Source: Promicromonosporaceae bacterium
GTDB lineage: Bacteria; Actinomycetota; Actinomycetes; Actinomycetales; Cellulomonadaceae
Assembly: GCA_009782865.1 (NCBI GenBank)
Contig: WRIF01000015.1
Span: 1-12,345, forward strand
DNA: 12,345 bases
Reading direction: 5' to 3'
The notes beneath the pieces were generated by a model. That model was not told the DNA's origin. It worked only from the letters and a program-made list of their open reading frames with translations, and did no database searches. Below, one piece after another: positions 1-7,217 of this stretch (positions are counted from its first letter, which is position 1; every line of letters begins with the position of its first letter). The position numbers and the translations under genes were made by a program.

Positions 1-1
1 C

Positions 2-448
2 GTCGGCGCCGGGGTCTGCGTCCTCTCCGCCGGGGCCGATGCCCAGCGGGGACACGTCGAGCTGGTCAAGGCGATCTTCGCCGGGGCGGGAACCGTGGTG
101 GAACTGCCCGAGCACTACCAGGCGGCGGCCGGGGCGGTCGCCGGGTCTGGCCCCGCCTACGTCTTCTACCTCATCGACGCGATGGCCGAGGCGGGCGTCG
201 CCGCCGGGCTCTCCCGGCCCGTGGCCCAGCAGCTGGCCATCGACACCGTGCTCGGCTCGGCGCAGCTGCTCGCCCAGACGGGGGAACACCCGGCCCTCGC
301 CCGCGAGCGGGTGACCTCCCCTGGTGGCACCACCATCCAGGCCTTGCGCGTGCTCGATCAACGCGGAGTGCGCGCCGCCGTCGTCGACGCCATCGCTGCC
401 GCCGTCGCCCGCACGGGCGAACTCACCGACGAACTCGAAGAAGCCTGA
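2..448 (+). CDS. proC: Pyrroline-5-carboxylate reductase, C-terminal part (5' end outside window)
   Basis: Last step of proline biosynthesis: cytoplasmic NAD(P)H-dependent reduction of 1-pyrroline-5-carboxylate to L-proline. The frame is open from the first bases of the window and gives 148 residues before the TGA stop, a little over half of a typical 260-280-residue ProC. The fragment contains the family's C-terminal dimerisation-domain signature, AGSGPAYVFYLIDAMAEAG, at codons 46-64 of the visible part. Near the C-terminus it has VTSPGGTT, the other hallmark of ProC, followed by an ALRVLDQRGVRAAV-like helix. The first ~40 codons are the end of the nucleotide-binding domain. It is unrelated in function to the downstream arabinose genes and 58 bp separate it from abfA. 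I see no terminator in that gap, so read-through into abfA is possible. Confidence 0.95.
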   Translation, partial: VGAGVCVLSAGADAQRGHVELVKAIFAGAGTVVELPEHYQAAAGAVAGSGPAYVFYLIDAMAEAGVAAGLSRPVAQQLAIDTVLGSAQLLAQTGEHPALARERVTSPGGTTIQALRVLDQRGVRAAVVDAIAAAVARTGELTDELEEA

Positions 449-506
449 CCCCGGCACGGCCCGCCCTGCGACGCTTCGCCTCCCTCATCATCCCCTGGAG
501 AACCCC

Positions 507-2027
507 ATGCTCACCGCCTCCCTGACCCTCGACCCGGCGTTCACCGTCGGGCCTGTCCGCCCCCGCACCTTCGGCTCGTTCGTGGAGCACCTGGGCCGCT
601 GCGTCTACACCGGCATCTATGACCCGGAGCACCCCACCGCCGACGAGGACGGCTTCCGGCAGGACGTCTTGGACCTGGTCAAGGAGATGGGCGTCACCAC
701 GGTGCGCTACCCGGGCGGCAACTTTGTCTCCAACTACCAGTGGCAAGACGGCATCGGCCCGGTGGGCGACCGCCCCCGGCGCCTCGACCTCGCCTGGCAC
801 TGCACGGAACCCAACCTGGTGGGCCTGAACGAGTTCATGCGGTGGTGCAAGAAGGCGGGCGTCGAGCCGATGATGGCCATCAACCTTGGCACCGCCGGCG
901 TCCGCGAGGCCCTCGACCTGCTCGAATACTGCAATGTGCCGTCGGGCACCTACTGGTCCGACCTGCGCCGCAGCCACGGTGTGGAGGAGCCCTACCGCAT
1001 CAAGCTGTGGTGCCTCGGCAACGAGATGGACGGCCCCTGGCAGACCGGCCACAAGACCGCCCACGAGTACGGACGCTTGGCCGCCGAGGCCGGCCGCGCC
1101 ATGCTGCAGTTGGACCCCTCCATCGAGTTGGTGGCCTGTGGCTCCTCTGGTTCCGGCATGCCCACCTTCGGGGCGTGGGAGAACACGGTGCTGACGGAGG
1201 CCTACGACCAGGTGGACATGATCTCGGCCCACGCCTACTACTGGCCCAAGGATGGCGACATGGACTCGTTCCTCGCCTCGGCCGTCTCGATGGATCGCTT
1301 CATCGACGACGTGGTGGCCACCGCCGACGCCGTGCGCGCCGCGGAGAAGAAGGACAAGCGCATCCAGGTCTCCTTCGACGAGTGGAACGTCTGGTACCTC
1401 GGCCTGGACGAGACCAAGAACCCCGAGGGCGACGACTGGCCGGTGGCCCCCCGCCTCCTGGAGGACATCTACAACGTGGCCGATGCCGTGGTGGTCGGCA
1501 ACCTGCTGATCTCGCTGCTGCGTCACACCGACCGCGTATACGCCGCCTCCCAGGCGCAGTTGGTCAACGTGATCGCCCCGATCTTCACCGAGCCACACGC
1601 CGAGGGTGGCCGCGCCTGGCGGCAGACCACCTTCCACCCCTTCGCGCTGACCGCCGCTCACGCCAAGGGTGACGTGCTGCAGGTGGCCGTCAAGGCGCCG
1701 ACGCATGAGACCAAGGAGTTCGGGGAGGTTCCGCTGCTCGACGCGGTTGCGACGCATGACGCCACCACCGGCGAGGTAGCCCTGTTTGTGGTCAACCGCT
1801 CGCTCGACGCCGACGCCTCGCTCGACGTGGACCTGCGCGGCTTCGGCGAGGGCCTAGGGGTGGTTGAGGCGCTCACCCTCCACAGCGCGGAGTGGACCTG
1901 GAAGGCCACCGCCGCCGACGCCACCTCGGTGGTGCCGGTCGCAAACGACTCCGCCCAGGTGAGCGGCGGTCACCTGACCGTCCAGCTGCCCCCGGTGTCG
2001 TGGACGATGATCAGGCTGGCTGCCTGA
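507..2027 (+). CDS. abfA: Intracellular alpha-L-arabinofuranosidase, GH51
   Basis: Hydrolyses terminal non-reducing alpha-L-arabinofuranosyl residues from arabino-oligosaccharides, releasing L-arabinose (EC 3.2.1.55, GH51, retaining mechanism). The 506-residue length is normal for bacterial GH51. Visible motifs are FGSFVEHLGRCVYTGIYDP (residues 22-40), VRYPGGNFVSNY (66-77), the acid/base motif WCLGNEMDGPWQ with Glu173, and the nucleophile motif SFDEWNVWY with Glu292. A beta-sandwich C-terminal domain ends in SWTMIRLA. There is no signal peptide, so it acts in the cytoplasm on imported oligosaccharides. The frame extends upstream to 324, but ATG 507 is chosen because GGAG at 497-500 lies 6 nt before it and the conserved family sequence begins just after it. 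I find no copy of the locus operator and no convincing promoter in the 58-bp gap after proC. Substrate detail within GH51 is inference. Confidence 0.95.
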   Translation: MLTASLTLDPAFTVGPVRPRTFGSFVEHLGRCVYTGIYDPEHPTADEDGFRQDVLDLVKEMGVTTVRYPGGNFVSNYQWQDGIGPVGDRPRRLDLAWHCTEPNLVGLNEFMRWCKKAGVEPMMAINLGTAGVREALDLLEYCNVPSGTYWSDLRRSHGVEEPYRIKLWCLGNEMDGPWQTGHKTAHEYGRLAAEAGRAMLQLDPSIELVACGSSGSGMPTFGAWENTVLTEAYDQVDMISAHAYYWPKDGDMDSFLASAVSMDRFIDDVVATADAVRAAEKKDKRIQVSFDEWNVWYLGLDETKNPEGDDWPVAPRLLEDIYNVADAVVVGNLLISLLRHTDRVYAASQAQLVNVIAPIFTEPHAEGGRAWRQTTFHPFALTAAHAKGDVLQVAVKAPTHETKEFGEVPLLDAVATHDATTGEVALFVVNRSLDADASLDVDLRGFGEGLGVVEALTLHSAEWTWKATAADATSVVPVANDSAQVSGGHLTVQLPPVSWTMIRLAA

Positions 2028-2087
2028 GGGCTCGGCGGCACGCCTGAGGCGGCGGGCGGCGATGCGGCAGCCTCCCCCCGGATCGGG

Positions 2088-2093
2088 TAGCAT
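2088..2093 (+). promoter_or_regulatory. Probable -10 box of a leaderless araB promoter
   Basis: TAGCAT fits the actinobacterial TAnnnT -10 pattern. It is followed by 7 nt and then ATG at 2101, so transcription would start on or next to the A of the start codon. There is no Shine-Dalgarno sequence before that ATG. The -35 region (about 2065-2070) is not recognisable. A -10 box spaced this way from an ATG is the usual signature of leaderless actinobacterial mRNAs; its activity here is inferred. Confidence 0.55.
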
Positions 2094-2100
2094 CCTGCCC

Positions 2101-3723
2101 ATGGGTTTACAACGTTGTACGTCGTCTGCGGCCATCGCGGACGGTCGGACCGCCCTGGGCATCGAGTTCGGTTCTACCAACATCAAGGCGGTGCTGCTCG
2201 GCCCCGACTTCGAGGTGCTGGCCTCCGGCTCCCACACCTGGGAAAACGAGTTCTCCGACCGCCGCTGGACGTACTCGCTCCCGGCCATCCACGCCGGCCT
2301 CCAAGCGGCGTACGCGGCGCTGAGCGGAGAGGTGACGCAGCGCTACGCCACGCCCATCACCCGCCTGGGCGCCATCGGGGTCTCGGCCATGATGCACGGC
2401 TATCTCGCCTTCGGCCCCGACGCCTCCGCAGACGAGTTTGGTCCGCTGCTGACCCCCTTCCGCACCTGGCGCAACACCTCCACCGGGGGGGCCGCCGCCG
2501 CCCTGACCGAGGCCCTCGACTTCCAGATGCCGCTGCGCTGGTCGGCCGCGCACTACTGCCAGGCGATCCTTGACGGCGAGGCGCACGTGCCGCAGGTGGC
2601 GCGGCTGACCACCCTGGCCGGATACGTCCACCGCCTGCTCACCGGCCGCAATGTGCTCGGCATCGGGGATGCTTCCGGCATGTTCCCCATCGACTCGACC
2701 ACCGGCGACTACGACGCCGCCCGCCTGGCCAGGTTTGACGAGCTGGTGGCCGGACGCGGCCCGGCTCTGCGCCCCCTGCTCCCCCCGATCCTGCGCGCCG
2801 GCGCCAGTGCGGGCACCCTGACCGCGAGGGGAGCCGCCCTGCTCGACCCGAGTGGCACCCTGCAGCCCGGCGCGCTCGCCGCCCCGCCCGAGGGCGACGC
2901 CGGCACCGGCATGGTCGCCACCGGCGCCGTGCGCCCCCGCACCGGCAACACCTCCGTGGGCACCTCGGTGTTCGCGATGGTGGTCCTGGAAGAGGCGCTC
3001 AGCCGCCGCCACGCCGACCTCGACCTGGTCACCACCCCCGCCGGCGATCCGGTGGCGATGGTGCACTGCAACAACGGCGCCTCCGAGCTCGGCACCTGGG
3101 CCGAACTCTTCGGTCAGTTCGCCGCGGCCCTCGGCTCGCCCGCCTCCGCAGGGGACGTCTTCGGCGCCCTGCTTGGCGCCGCCCTGGAGGGCGCGCCGGA
3201 CGGCGGCGGCCTGCTGGCCTACAACTTCCTGTCGGGGGAGCACAACCTCGGCCTGGCGGAGGGCCGCCCGCTGGTGCTCCGCACCCCGGACTCGACCCTC
3301 AACCTCGCCAACTTCGCCCGCACCCAGGTCTACGCCATCTTCGCCACGCTGGCCCTCGGCATGCGCACCCTGTACGCCGAAGGGGTCGGCCTCGACGAGA
3401 TGCTCGCCCACGGCGGGCTGTTCCGCACCGCCGGCGTCGGCCAGCGGCTGCTCGCCGCCGCCATCAACGCCCCGGTCGCCGTGGCGCAGACCGCCGGAGA
3501 GGGAGGGGCCTGGGGCGCCGCCGTACTGGCGGCCTACTCGCAGGCGGTCGCCGCCGGGGAGGGCCGGGACCTGCCCGCCTGGCTGGCCGAGGAGGTGCTG
3601 ATCGGTACCGATGCCGTCGTCGTCGAACCGAAGCTCACCGATGTCACCGGCTTCGCCACCTACCTAGAGCGCTTTGTGGCCGGCCTGCCCGTCCAAAATG
3701 CCGCCATCGAACACACCCACTAA
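2101..3723 (+). CDS. araB: FGGY-family carbohydrate kinase, probable L-ribulokinase (non-classical type)
   Basis: Predicted to phosphorylate L-ribulose to L-ribulose 5-phosphate with ATP, the step between AraA and AraD. The 540-residue protein has the FGGY layout: a first phosphate loop ALGIEFGSTNIKAVLL (residues 18-33), WRNTSTGGAAAALTE in domain I, EGDAGTGMVATGAV carrying the likely catalytic base Asp266, a second phosphate loop RTGNTSVGTSVFAMV, and an adenosine-site GEGGAWGAAVLAAY near the C-terminus. It does not resemble E. coli AraB closely. The first loop has EFG (Glu22) where most FGGY kinases have an Asp, which I recall as a trait of an actinobacterial/clostridial subfamily often annotated xylulokinase-like. 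ATG 2101 is preferred over the in-frame ATG 2062 because a -10 box lies 7 nt upstream and no RBS precedes either. araD follows after 10 bp, its RBS overlapping this stop codon. Function rests mainly on operon context; xylulokinase is the main alternative. Confidence 0.85.
   Translation: MGLQRCTSSAAIADGRTALGIEFGSTNIKAVLLGPDFEVLASGSHTWENEFSDRRWTYSLPAIHAGLQAAYAALSGEVTQRYATPITRLGAIGVSAMMHGYLAFGPDASADEFGPLLTPFRTWRNTSTGGAAAALTEALDFQMPLRWSAAHYCQAILDGEAHVPQVARLTTLAGYVHRLLTGRNVLGIGDASGMFPIDSTTGDYDAARLARFDELVAGRGPALRPLLPPILRAGASAGTLTARGAALLDPSGTLQPGALAAPPEGDAGTGMVATGAVRPRTGNTSVGTSVFAMVVLEEALSRRHADLDLVTTPAGDPVAMVHCNNGASELGTWAELFGQFAAALGSPASAGDVFGALLGAALEGAPDGGGLLAYNFLSGEHNLGLAEGRPLVLRTPDSTLNLANFARTQVYAIFATLALGMRTLYAEGVGLDEMLAHGGLFRTAGVGQRLLAAAINAPVAVAQTAGEGGAWGAAVLAAYSQAVAAGEGRDLPAWLAEEVLIGTDAVVVEPKLTDVTGFATYLERFVAGLPVQNAAIEHTH
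2106..2119 (+). promoter_or_regulatory. LacI-type operator inside the start of araB
   Basis: The site reads TTTACAACGTTGTA and contains a perfect 12-bp palindrome, TACAACGTTGTA, at 2108-2119 with the central CpG typical of LacI-family operators. The decamer GGTTTACAAC at 2104-2113 recurs identically at 7161-7170 in front of chvE. The site lies just downstream of the inferred transcription start and overlaps codons 2-7 of the kinase gene, so bound repressor would block the promoter or early elongation. The likely ligand-responsive repressor is the LacI-family protein at 6134-7138. Confidence 0.8.
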
Positions 3724-3733
3724 AGGAACCAGC

Positions 3734-4420
3734 GTGACCATCCCCGAAACCATGCGCGCGGCCGTCGAGGCCGCCAAGGCCAACGTCGCCAGGCTGCACG
3801 CCGAACTGCCCCGCTGGGAATTGGTGGTCTGGACCGCCGGCAACGTCTCCGAGCGGGTGCGCGGAACGGACGGCGCCCCCGACCTGTTTGTGATCAAGCC
3901 CTCCGGCGTGGTCTACGAGGAACTTACCCCCGAGTCGATGGTGGTGTGTGACCTGGCGGGCAACCTGGTGGAGGGCACCCGCAGCCCGTCGTCGGACACG
4001 GCGGCCCACGCCTACGTCTACGCCAACATGCCCGAGGTGGGCGGGGTGGTGCACACGCACTCCACCTACGCGGCGGCCTGGGCGGCGCGCGGGGAGGAGA
4101 TTCCCTGCGTACTGACCATGATGGCCGACGAGTTCGGCGGCCCCATCCCGGTCGGCCCGTTCGCCGTCATCGGTGATGACTCGATTGGCCGCGGCATCGT
4201 GGAGACCCTGCGCGGCTCCCGCTGCCCCGCCGTGCTCATGCAGAACCACGGCCCGTTCACCATCGGGGAGACGGCCAAGTCCGCCGTCAAGGCCGCCGTG
4301 CTCCTCGAAGAGGTGGCCCGCACCGTGCACATCGCCCGCTCCGGCGGCCCCCTCCTCCCGATCCCCCCGGCGGCCATCGACTCCCTCTACGACCGCTACC
4401 AGAATGTCTACGGCAAGTAG
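3734..4420 (+). CDS. araD: L-ribulose-5-phosphate 4-epimerase
   Basis: Class II aldolase-fold, zinc-dependent enzyme that converts L-ribulose 5-phosphate to D-xylulose 5-phosphate (EC 5.1.3.4), the last step of the isomerase route. It has 228 residues, close to the 231 of E. coli AraD. Visible motifs are WTAGNVSERV, the phosphate-binding IKPSGV, SSDTAAH with Asp88, VVHTHSTYA with zinc ligands His107 and His109, and MQNHGPF with the third zinc ligand His172. The start chosen is GTG 3734, because AAAGGAA at 3722-3728 overlaps the araB stop and is well spaced from it. An in-frame ATG at 3752 is possible but has no such site, and the longer frame from ATG 3674 would overlap araB by 50 bp. It is translationally close to araB. 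L-fuculose-phosphate aldolase relatives share the fold, but the neighbours AraB and AraA make the epimerase assignment strong. Confidence 0.95.
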   Translation: MTIPETMRAAVEAAKANVARLHAELPRWELVVWTAGNVSERVRGTDGAPDLFVIKPSGVVYEELTPESMVVCDLAGNLVEGTRSPSSDTAAHAYVYANMPEVGGVVHTHSTYAAAWAARGEEIPCVLTMMADEFGGPIPVGPFAVIGDDSIGRGIVETLRGSRCPAVLMQNHGPFTIGETAKSAVKAAVLLEEVARTVHIARSGGPLLPIPPAAIDSLYDRYQNVYGK

Positions 4421-4450
4421 CCGCCCCCTTCCACCCCGCGAACGTAGCGG

Positions 4451-4484
4451 TTTCACCCGCTAACGCGCCAGATGACGGGTGAAA
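4451..4484. repeat. Inverted repeat in the araD-araA gap
   Basis: The perfect 9-bp arms TTTCACCCG (4451-4459) and CGGGTGAAA (4476-4484) are separated by 16 nt. The right arm runs into GTGAAATCAC (4479-4488), itself a short palindrome, and ends 4 bp before a candidate -10 box. No T-run follows, so it is unlikely to be an intrinsic terminator. It is unrelated in sequence to the TTTACA...TGTAA operators. It could be an operator for a second regulator or an intercistronic mRNA hairpin. Confidence 0.55.
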
Positions 4485-4488
4485 TCAC

Positions 4489-4494
4489 TACACT
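4489..4494 (+). promoter_or_regulatory. Candidate -10 box for an internal araA promoter
   Basis: TACACT fits TAnnnT. It would start transcription near 4501 and give a ~13-nt leader that includes the araA ribosome binding site AAAGGAA (4503-4509). The -35 region falls inside the loop of the inverted repeat and is weak. The alternative is that araA is transcribed only as part of araBDA. Confidence 0.35.
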
Positions 4495-4513
4495 CGCAAA
4501 GAAAAGGAACATC

Positions 4514-6031
4514 ATGACCAAGCACTTTGCCAAGGAGATCTGGTTCTACACCGGCTCGCAGGACCTGTACGGCCCCGAGACGCTCGAACAGGTCGCCGCG
4601 CAATCCCAGGCCGTCGCGGCCCTGCTCGACGGCTCGGCCACCGTGCCCGCCAAGATCGTGTGGAAGCCGGTGCTCAAGGACTCCGCCTCCATCCGCCGCG
4701 CCATGCTGGAGGCCAACTCCGCCGACCACGTGCTCGGCGTCATCACCTGGATGCACACCTTCTCCCCAGCCAAGATGTGGATCACCGGCCTCGACCTGCT
4801 GCGCAAGCCGCTGCTGCACCTGCACACGCAGGCCGGGCAGCGACTGCCGTGGGACACCATCGACATGGACTTCATGAACCTCAACCAGGCCGCCCACGGC
4901 GACCGCGAGTACGCCTACATCGCCTCGCGCCTGGGCGTGCGGCGCACCACCGTCGCCGGGCACGCCTCCAACCCGGCGGTCCAGCAGCGGGTGGGCACCT
5001 GGGTGCGCGCCGCCGCCGGCTACGACGCCACGCATGGCATGACCCTGGTTCGCTTCGGTGACAACATGCGCAATGTCGCCGTCACCGAGGGTGACAAGAC
5101 CGAGGCCGAGCTGAAGTTCGGCGTCTCCGTCAACACCTGGGGGGTAAACGAGCTGGTCGCAGCCGTCAGGGAGGTTGCCGACGACGATGTCACCGCGCTG
5201 GTCGCCGAGTATGAGGAGCGTTACGACGTGGTGCCCGAACTGCGCCGGGGAGGCGACCGCCACGACGCCCTGCGCTACGCCGCCGCCCAAGAGATCGCCA
5301 TGGAGAAGTTCCTGGTGGAGCGCGGCGCCACCGCGTTTACCACCAACTTCGAGGACCTTGGAGAGCTGCGTCAACTGCCCGGCCTGGCCGTGCAGCGCCT
5401 GATGGAGAAGGGTTACGGCTTCGGCGCCGAGGGCGACTGGAAGACCGCCATCCTGGTGCGCGCCTTCAAGGCGATGGGGGCAGGCCTGCCCGGCGGGGCC
5501 TCCCTGATGGAGGACTACACGTACGACCTGACCCCCGGCAGCGAGCTGATCCTCGGCGCCCACATGCTGGAGGTGTGCCCGAGCCTCACCGCCGGCAGGC
5601 CGCGGGTGGAGATTCACCCCCTCGGCATCGGCGGCAAGGAGGACCCGGTCCGCATGGTCCACACCGCCGACCCCAAGCAGGGCGCCCTTGTGGTCTCCCT
5701 GGCCGACATGCGCGACCGCTTCCGCCTGACGGCCAACGTGGTCGATGTGGTGCCGCCGAGCGCCCCCCTGCCCAAGCTGCCGGTGGCCTGCGCGGTGTGG
5801 CAGCCCCGCCCCTCGTTCGAGGTATCGGCCGAATGCTGGCTCACCGCCGGCGGCGCCCACCACACCGCGATGACCACGGCCCTCTCGCTCGAGGTCATCG
5901 AGGCGTTCGCTGAGCTGAGCGACGTGGAACTGTTGGTGATCGATGAAAACACCACCAAGCGCGGCTTCCGCGACCAGGTGCGCTGGAACGCCGCCTATCA
6001 GCGCCTCGCCTCCGGCCTGCCCGGGGCCTAG
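4514..6031 (+). CDS. araA: L-arabinose isomerase
   Basis: Metal-dependent (usually Mn2+) cytoplasmic isomerisation of L-arabinose to L-ribulose (EC 5.3.1.4), the committing step of the pathway. The protein has 505 residues, against about 500 for the family. The N-terminus has [17 protein letters not shown] (residues 8-24). The active-site residues fall at the same numbers as in E. coli AraA: Glu306 in AEGDWKT, Glu333 in LMEDYTY, His350 in [10 protein letters not shown], and His449/His450 in [11 protein letters not shown] 4514 is chosen because AAAGGAA at 4503-4509 precedes it. The frame runs back to ATG 4472, but that would add 14 poorly conserved residues and lies in the inverted repeat without an RBS. 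It sits 93 bp after araD, giving the order araB-araD-araA. Confidence 0.97.
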   Translation: MTKHFAKEIWFYTGSQDLYGPETLEQVAAQSQAVAALLDGSATVPAKIVWKPVLKDSASIRRAMLEANSADHVLGVITWMHTFSPAKMWITGLDLLRKPLLHLHTQAGQRLPWDTIDMDFMNLNQAAHGDREYAYIASRLGVRRTTVAGHASNPAVQQRVGTWVRAAAGYDATHGMTLVRFGDNMRNVAVTEGDKTEAELKFGVSVNTWGVNELVAAVREVADDDVTALVAEYEERYDVVPELRRGGDRHDALRYAAAQEIAMEKFLVERGATAFTTNFEDLGELRQLPGLAVQRLMEKGYGFGAEGDWKTAILVRAFKAMGAGLPGGASLMEDYTYDLTPGSELILGAHMLEVCPSLTAGRPRVEIHPLGIGGKEDPVRMVHTADPKQGALVVSLADMRDRFRLTANVVDVVPPSAPLPKLPVACAVWQPRPSFEVSAECWLTAGGAHHTAMTTALSLEVIEAFAELSDVELLVIDENTTKRGFRDQVRWNAAYQRLASGLPGA

Positions 6032-6071
6032 CCGGGTTCGCCGCCTCCCACCTCCACCCTCCGCCGAAACC

Positions 6072-6077
6072 TACGAT
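6072..6077 (+). promoter_or_regulatory. Candidate -10 box for the regulator gene
   Basis: TACGAT in the 102-bp gap after araA is a good TAnnAT match about 57 bp before the TTG start of the LacI-family gene, so the regulator may have its own promoter. The -35 region (about 6049-6054) is C-rich and not recognisable. No copy of the TTTACA...TGTAA operator is present here, which argues against direct autorepression through that site. Confidence 0.4.
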
Positions 6078-6133
6078 CTCGGTGATGAGGGGGCCGGACG
6101 GGACAAGTTGAGACCTGATGAAAGGGGTCAGAA

Positions 6134-7138
6134 TTGGCCGTCACCCTGCGGGATGTGGCGACGCTCGCGGGCGTCTCGTTCAAGACCGTCTCGAATGTGA
6201 TCAACCACCACCCGCACGTCCGCCCTGCCACCCGGCAGAAGGTGGAGGCGGCGATCAGCGAGCTCGGCTACGTCGCCAATCCGACCGCCCGCTCCCTGCG
6301 CACGGGCCGCTCCGGCATGATTTCCCTGGCCGTCCCCGAGTTGCGGGTCTCCTACTATGCAGAGCTGGCCGACCGGGTAGTGGCGGCCGCCGCCGAGCGG
6401 GGCATGACGGTGCTCATCGAACAGACCGGCCCCAGCGGGGAGCGGGAGGCGGCGGTGCTGAGTTCTCCCCAGCGGCAGATCACCGACGGCCTCATCCTGG
6501 CCACCGTGGCCGAAGACCCGAACCTTCGGCCCCCCATCGACGTCAACTACCCCCTGCTGGCCCTCGGAGACTGGAACATCATCGCCGGCTATGACCACAT
6601 CGGGCAGGACAATGTGGTGGGGGCCCGCATGGCCGTCGAACACCTCATCGCCAAGGGGTGCCGCCACATTGCCGTGCTTGGTGAGCAGGCGGGGGACCGC
6701 AATGGCACCCCCTCCCAACGGCTGGAGGGCTATCGGCAGGCCCTCGCCGCGGCGGGCATCGAATACCGCCCCGAGCTGCTCGGCCGGACCGGCATCTGGC
6801 ACCGCCGCTCCGGCGCGGAGGCGATGCAGCGCCTGCTGGACAGCGGCTTGCGGATCGACGGGGTGTTTGGGATGAACGACGACCTCGCCCTCGGCGGCCT
6901 CCACGTGCTGCACGCGGCGGGGCTCCGGGTGCCCGAGGACGTGGCCGTCATCGGCTTCGACAACATCGACGACGCGATCTACTCCTCTCCCTCCCTGTCC
7001 AGCATCGACCCGCAGACCTACGAGATCGCCCCCGTGGCGGTGCGGCTGCTACTGGCCCGCATCGAGGACCCCCTCGGCCCGGCGGTCCACCTGACCTCCA
7101 GCAGCGTGCTGGTGGAACGGGACTCGACCAGGCGGTGA
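6134..7138 (+). CDS. araR: LacI-family transcriptional regulator of the arabinose genes
   Basis: DNA-binding repressor expected to release its operators when a sugar or sugar-phosphate of the L-arabinose pathway binds. The 334 residues have the standard LacI layout. A helix-turn-helix spans TLRDVATLAGVSFKTVSNVI (residues 4-23). A hinge helix, NPTARSLRTG (49-58), carries Leu55, the leucine that intercalates at the central CpG of operators in this family. A periplasmic-binding-protein-like domain fills the rest (VAVIGFDNIDDAIYSSP near the C-terminus). Residues 16-17 and 21 (Phe-Lys, Asn) occupy the specificity positions. The start is TTG 6134, supported by AAAGGGG (6121-6127) 6 nt upstream and by alignment of the HTH to the very N-terminus. 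Its place between araA and the transporter, flanked by three matching operators, is the basis for calling it AraR. The effector is inferred, not visible. Confidence 0.9.
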   Translation: MAVTLRDVATLAGVSFKTVSNVINHHPHVRPATRQKVEAAISELGYVANPTARSLRTGRSGMISLAVPELRVSYYAELADRVVAAAAERGMTVLIEQTGPSGEREAAVLSSPQRQITDGLILATVAEDPNLRPPIDVNYPLLALGDWNIIAGYDHIGQDNVVGARMAVEHLIAKGCRHIAVLGEQAGDRNGTPSQRLEGYRQALAAAGIEYRPELLGRTGIWHRRSGAEAMQRLLDSGLRIDGVFGMNDDLALGGLHVLHAAGLRVPEDVAVIGFDNIDDAIYSSPSLSSIDPQTYEIAPVAVRLLLARIEDPLGPAVHLTSSSVLVERDSTRR

Positions 7139-7163
7139 CGACGGCGCGGAGCCGCCGACCGGT

Positions 7164-7177
7164 TTACAACGATGTAA
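7164..7177 (+). promoter_or_regulatory. LacI-type operator, upstream copy before chvE
   Basis: TTACAACGATGTAA is palindromic at 12 of 14 positions with a central CpG. It shares GGTTTACAAC (7161-7170) with the araB site. Its centre is 55 bp (about 5.2 helical turns) from the second chvE operator, which would place two bound repressors on roughly the same face of the DNA and allow a loop. Confidence 0.75.
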
Positions 7178-7217
7178 GCGTTACTCAATCGTTACGAGTT
7201 TCGGCCCTTCTCGACTG

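Noticed and set aside
423..1757. Long antisense open frame opposite abfA (444 codons)
   Set aside because: It mirrors the G/C-rich codon pattern of a clear GH51 gene, is rich in Gly/Val/His/Arg and has no recognisable domain or RBS. Similar antisense frames opposite the kinase (2107-3411), araA (4460-5863), the regulator (6128-6913), chvE (7185-8684) and mmsA (8953-10224) are rejected for the same reason.
2022..2049. GCCTGAGG direct repeat at the abfA end (2022-2029 and 2042-2049)
   Set aside because: Eight bases in a G/C-rich gap, one copy covering the stop codon; chance is sufficient.
2062..2100. In-frame ATG 2062 as the kinase start
   Set aside because: It adds 13 residues (MRQPPPGSGSILP) of poor coding character, overlies the likely -10 box and has no convincing ribosome binding site.
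4451..4484. Intrinsic terminator between araD and araA
   Set aside because: The stem is only 9 bp with a 16-nt loop and no T-run follows.
4472..4513. In-frame ATG 4472 as the araA start
   Set aside because: It lies in the right half of the inverted repeat, has no RBS, and would precede the well-placed AAAGGAA plus ATG 4514 that matches AraA N-termini.
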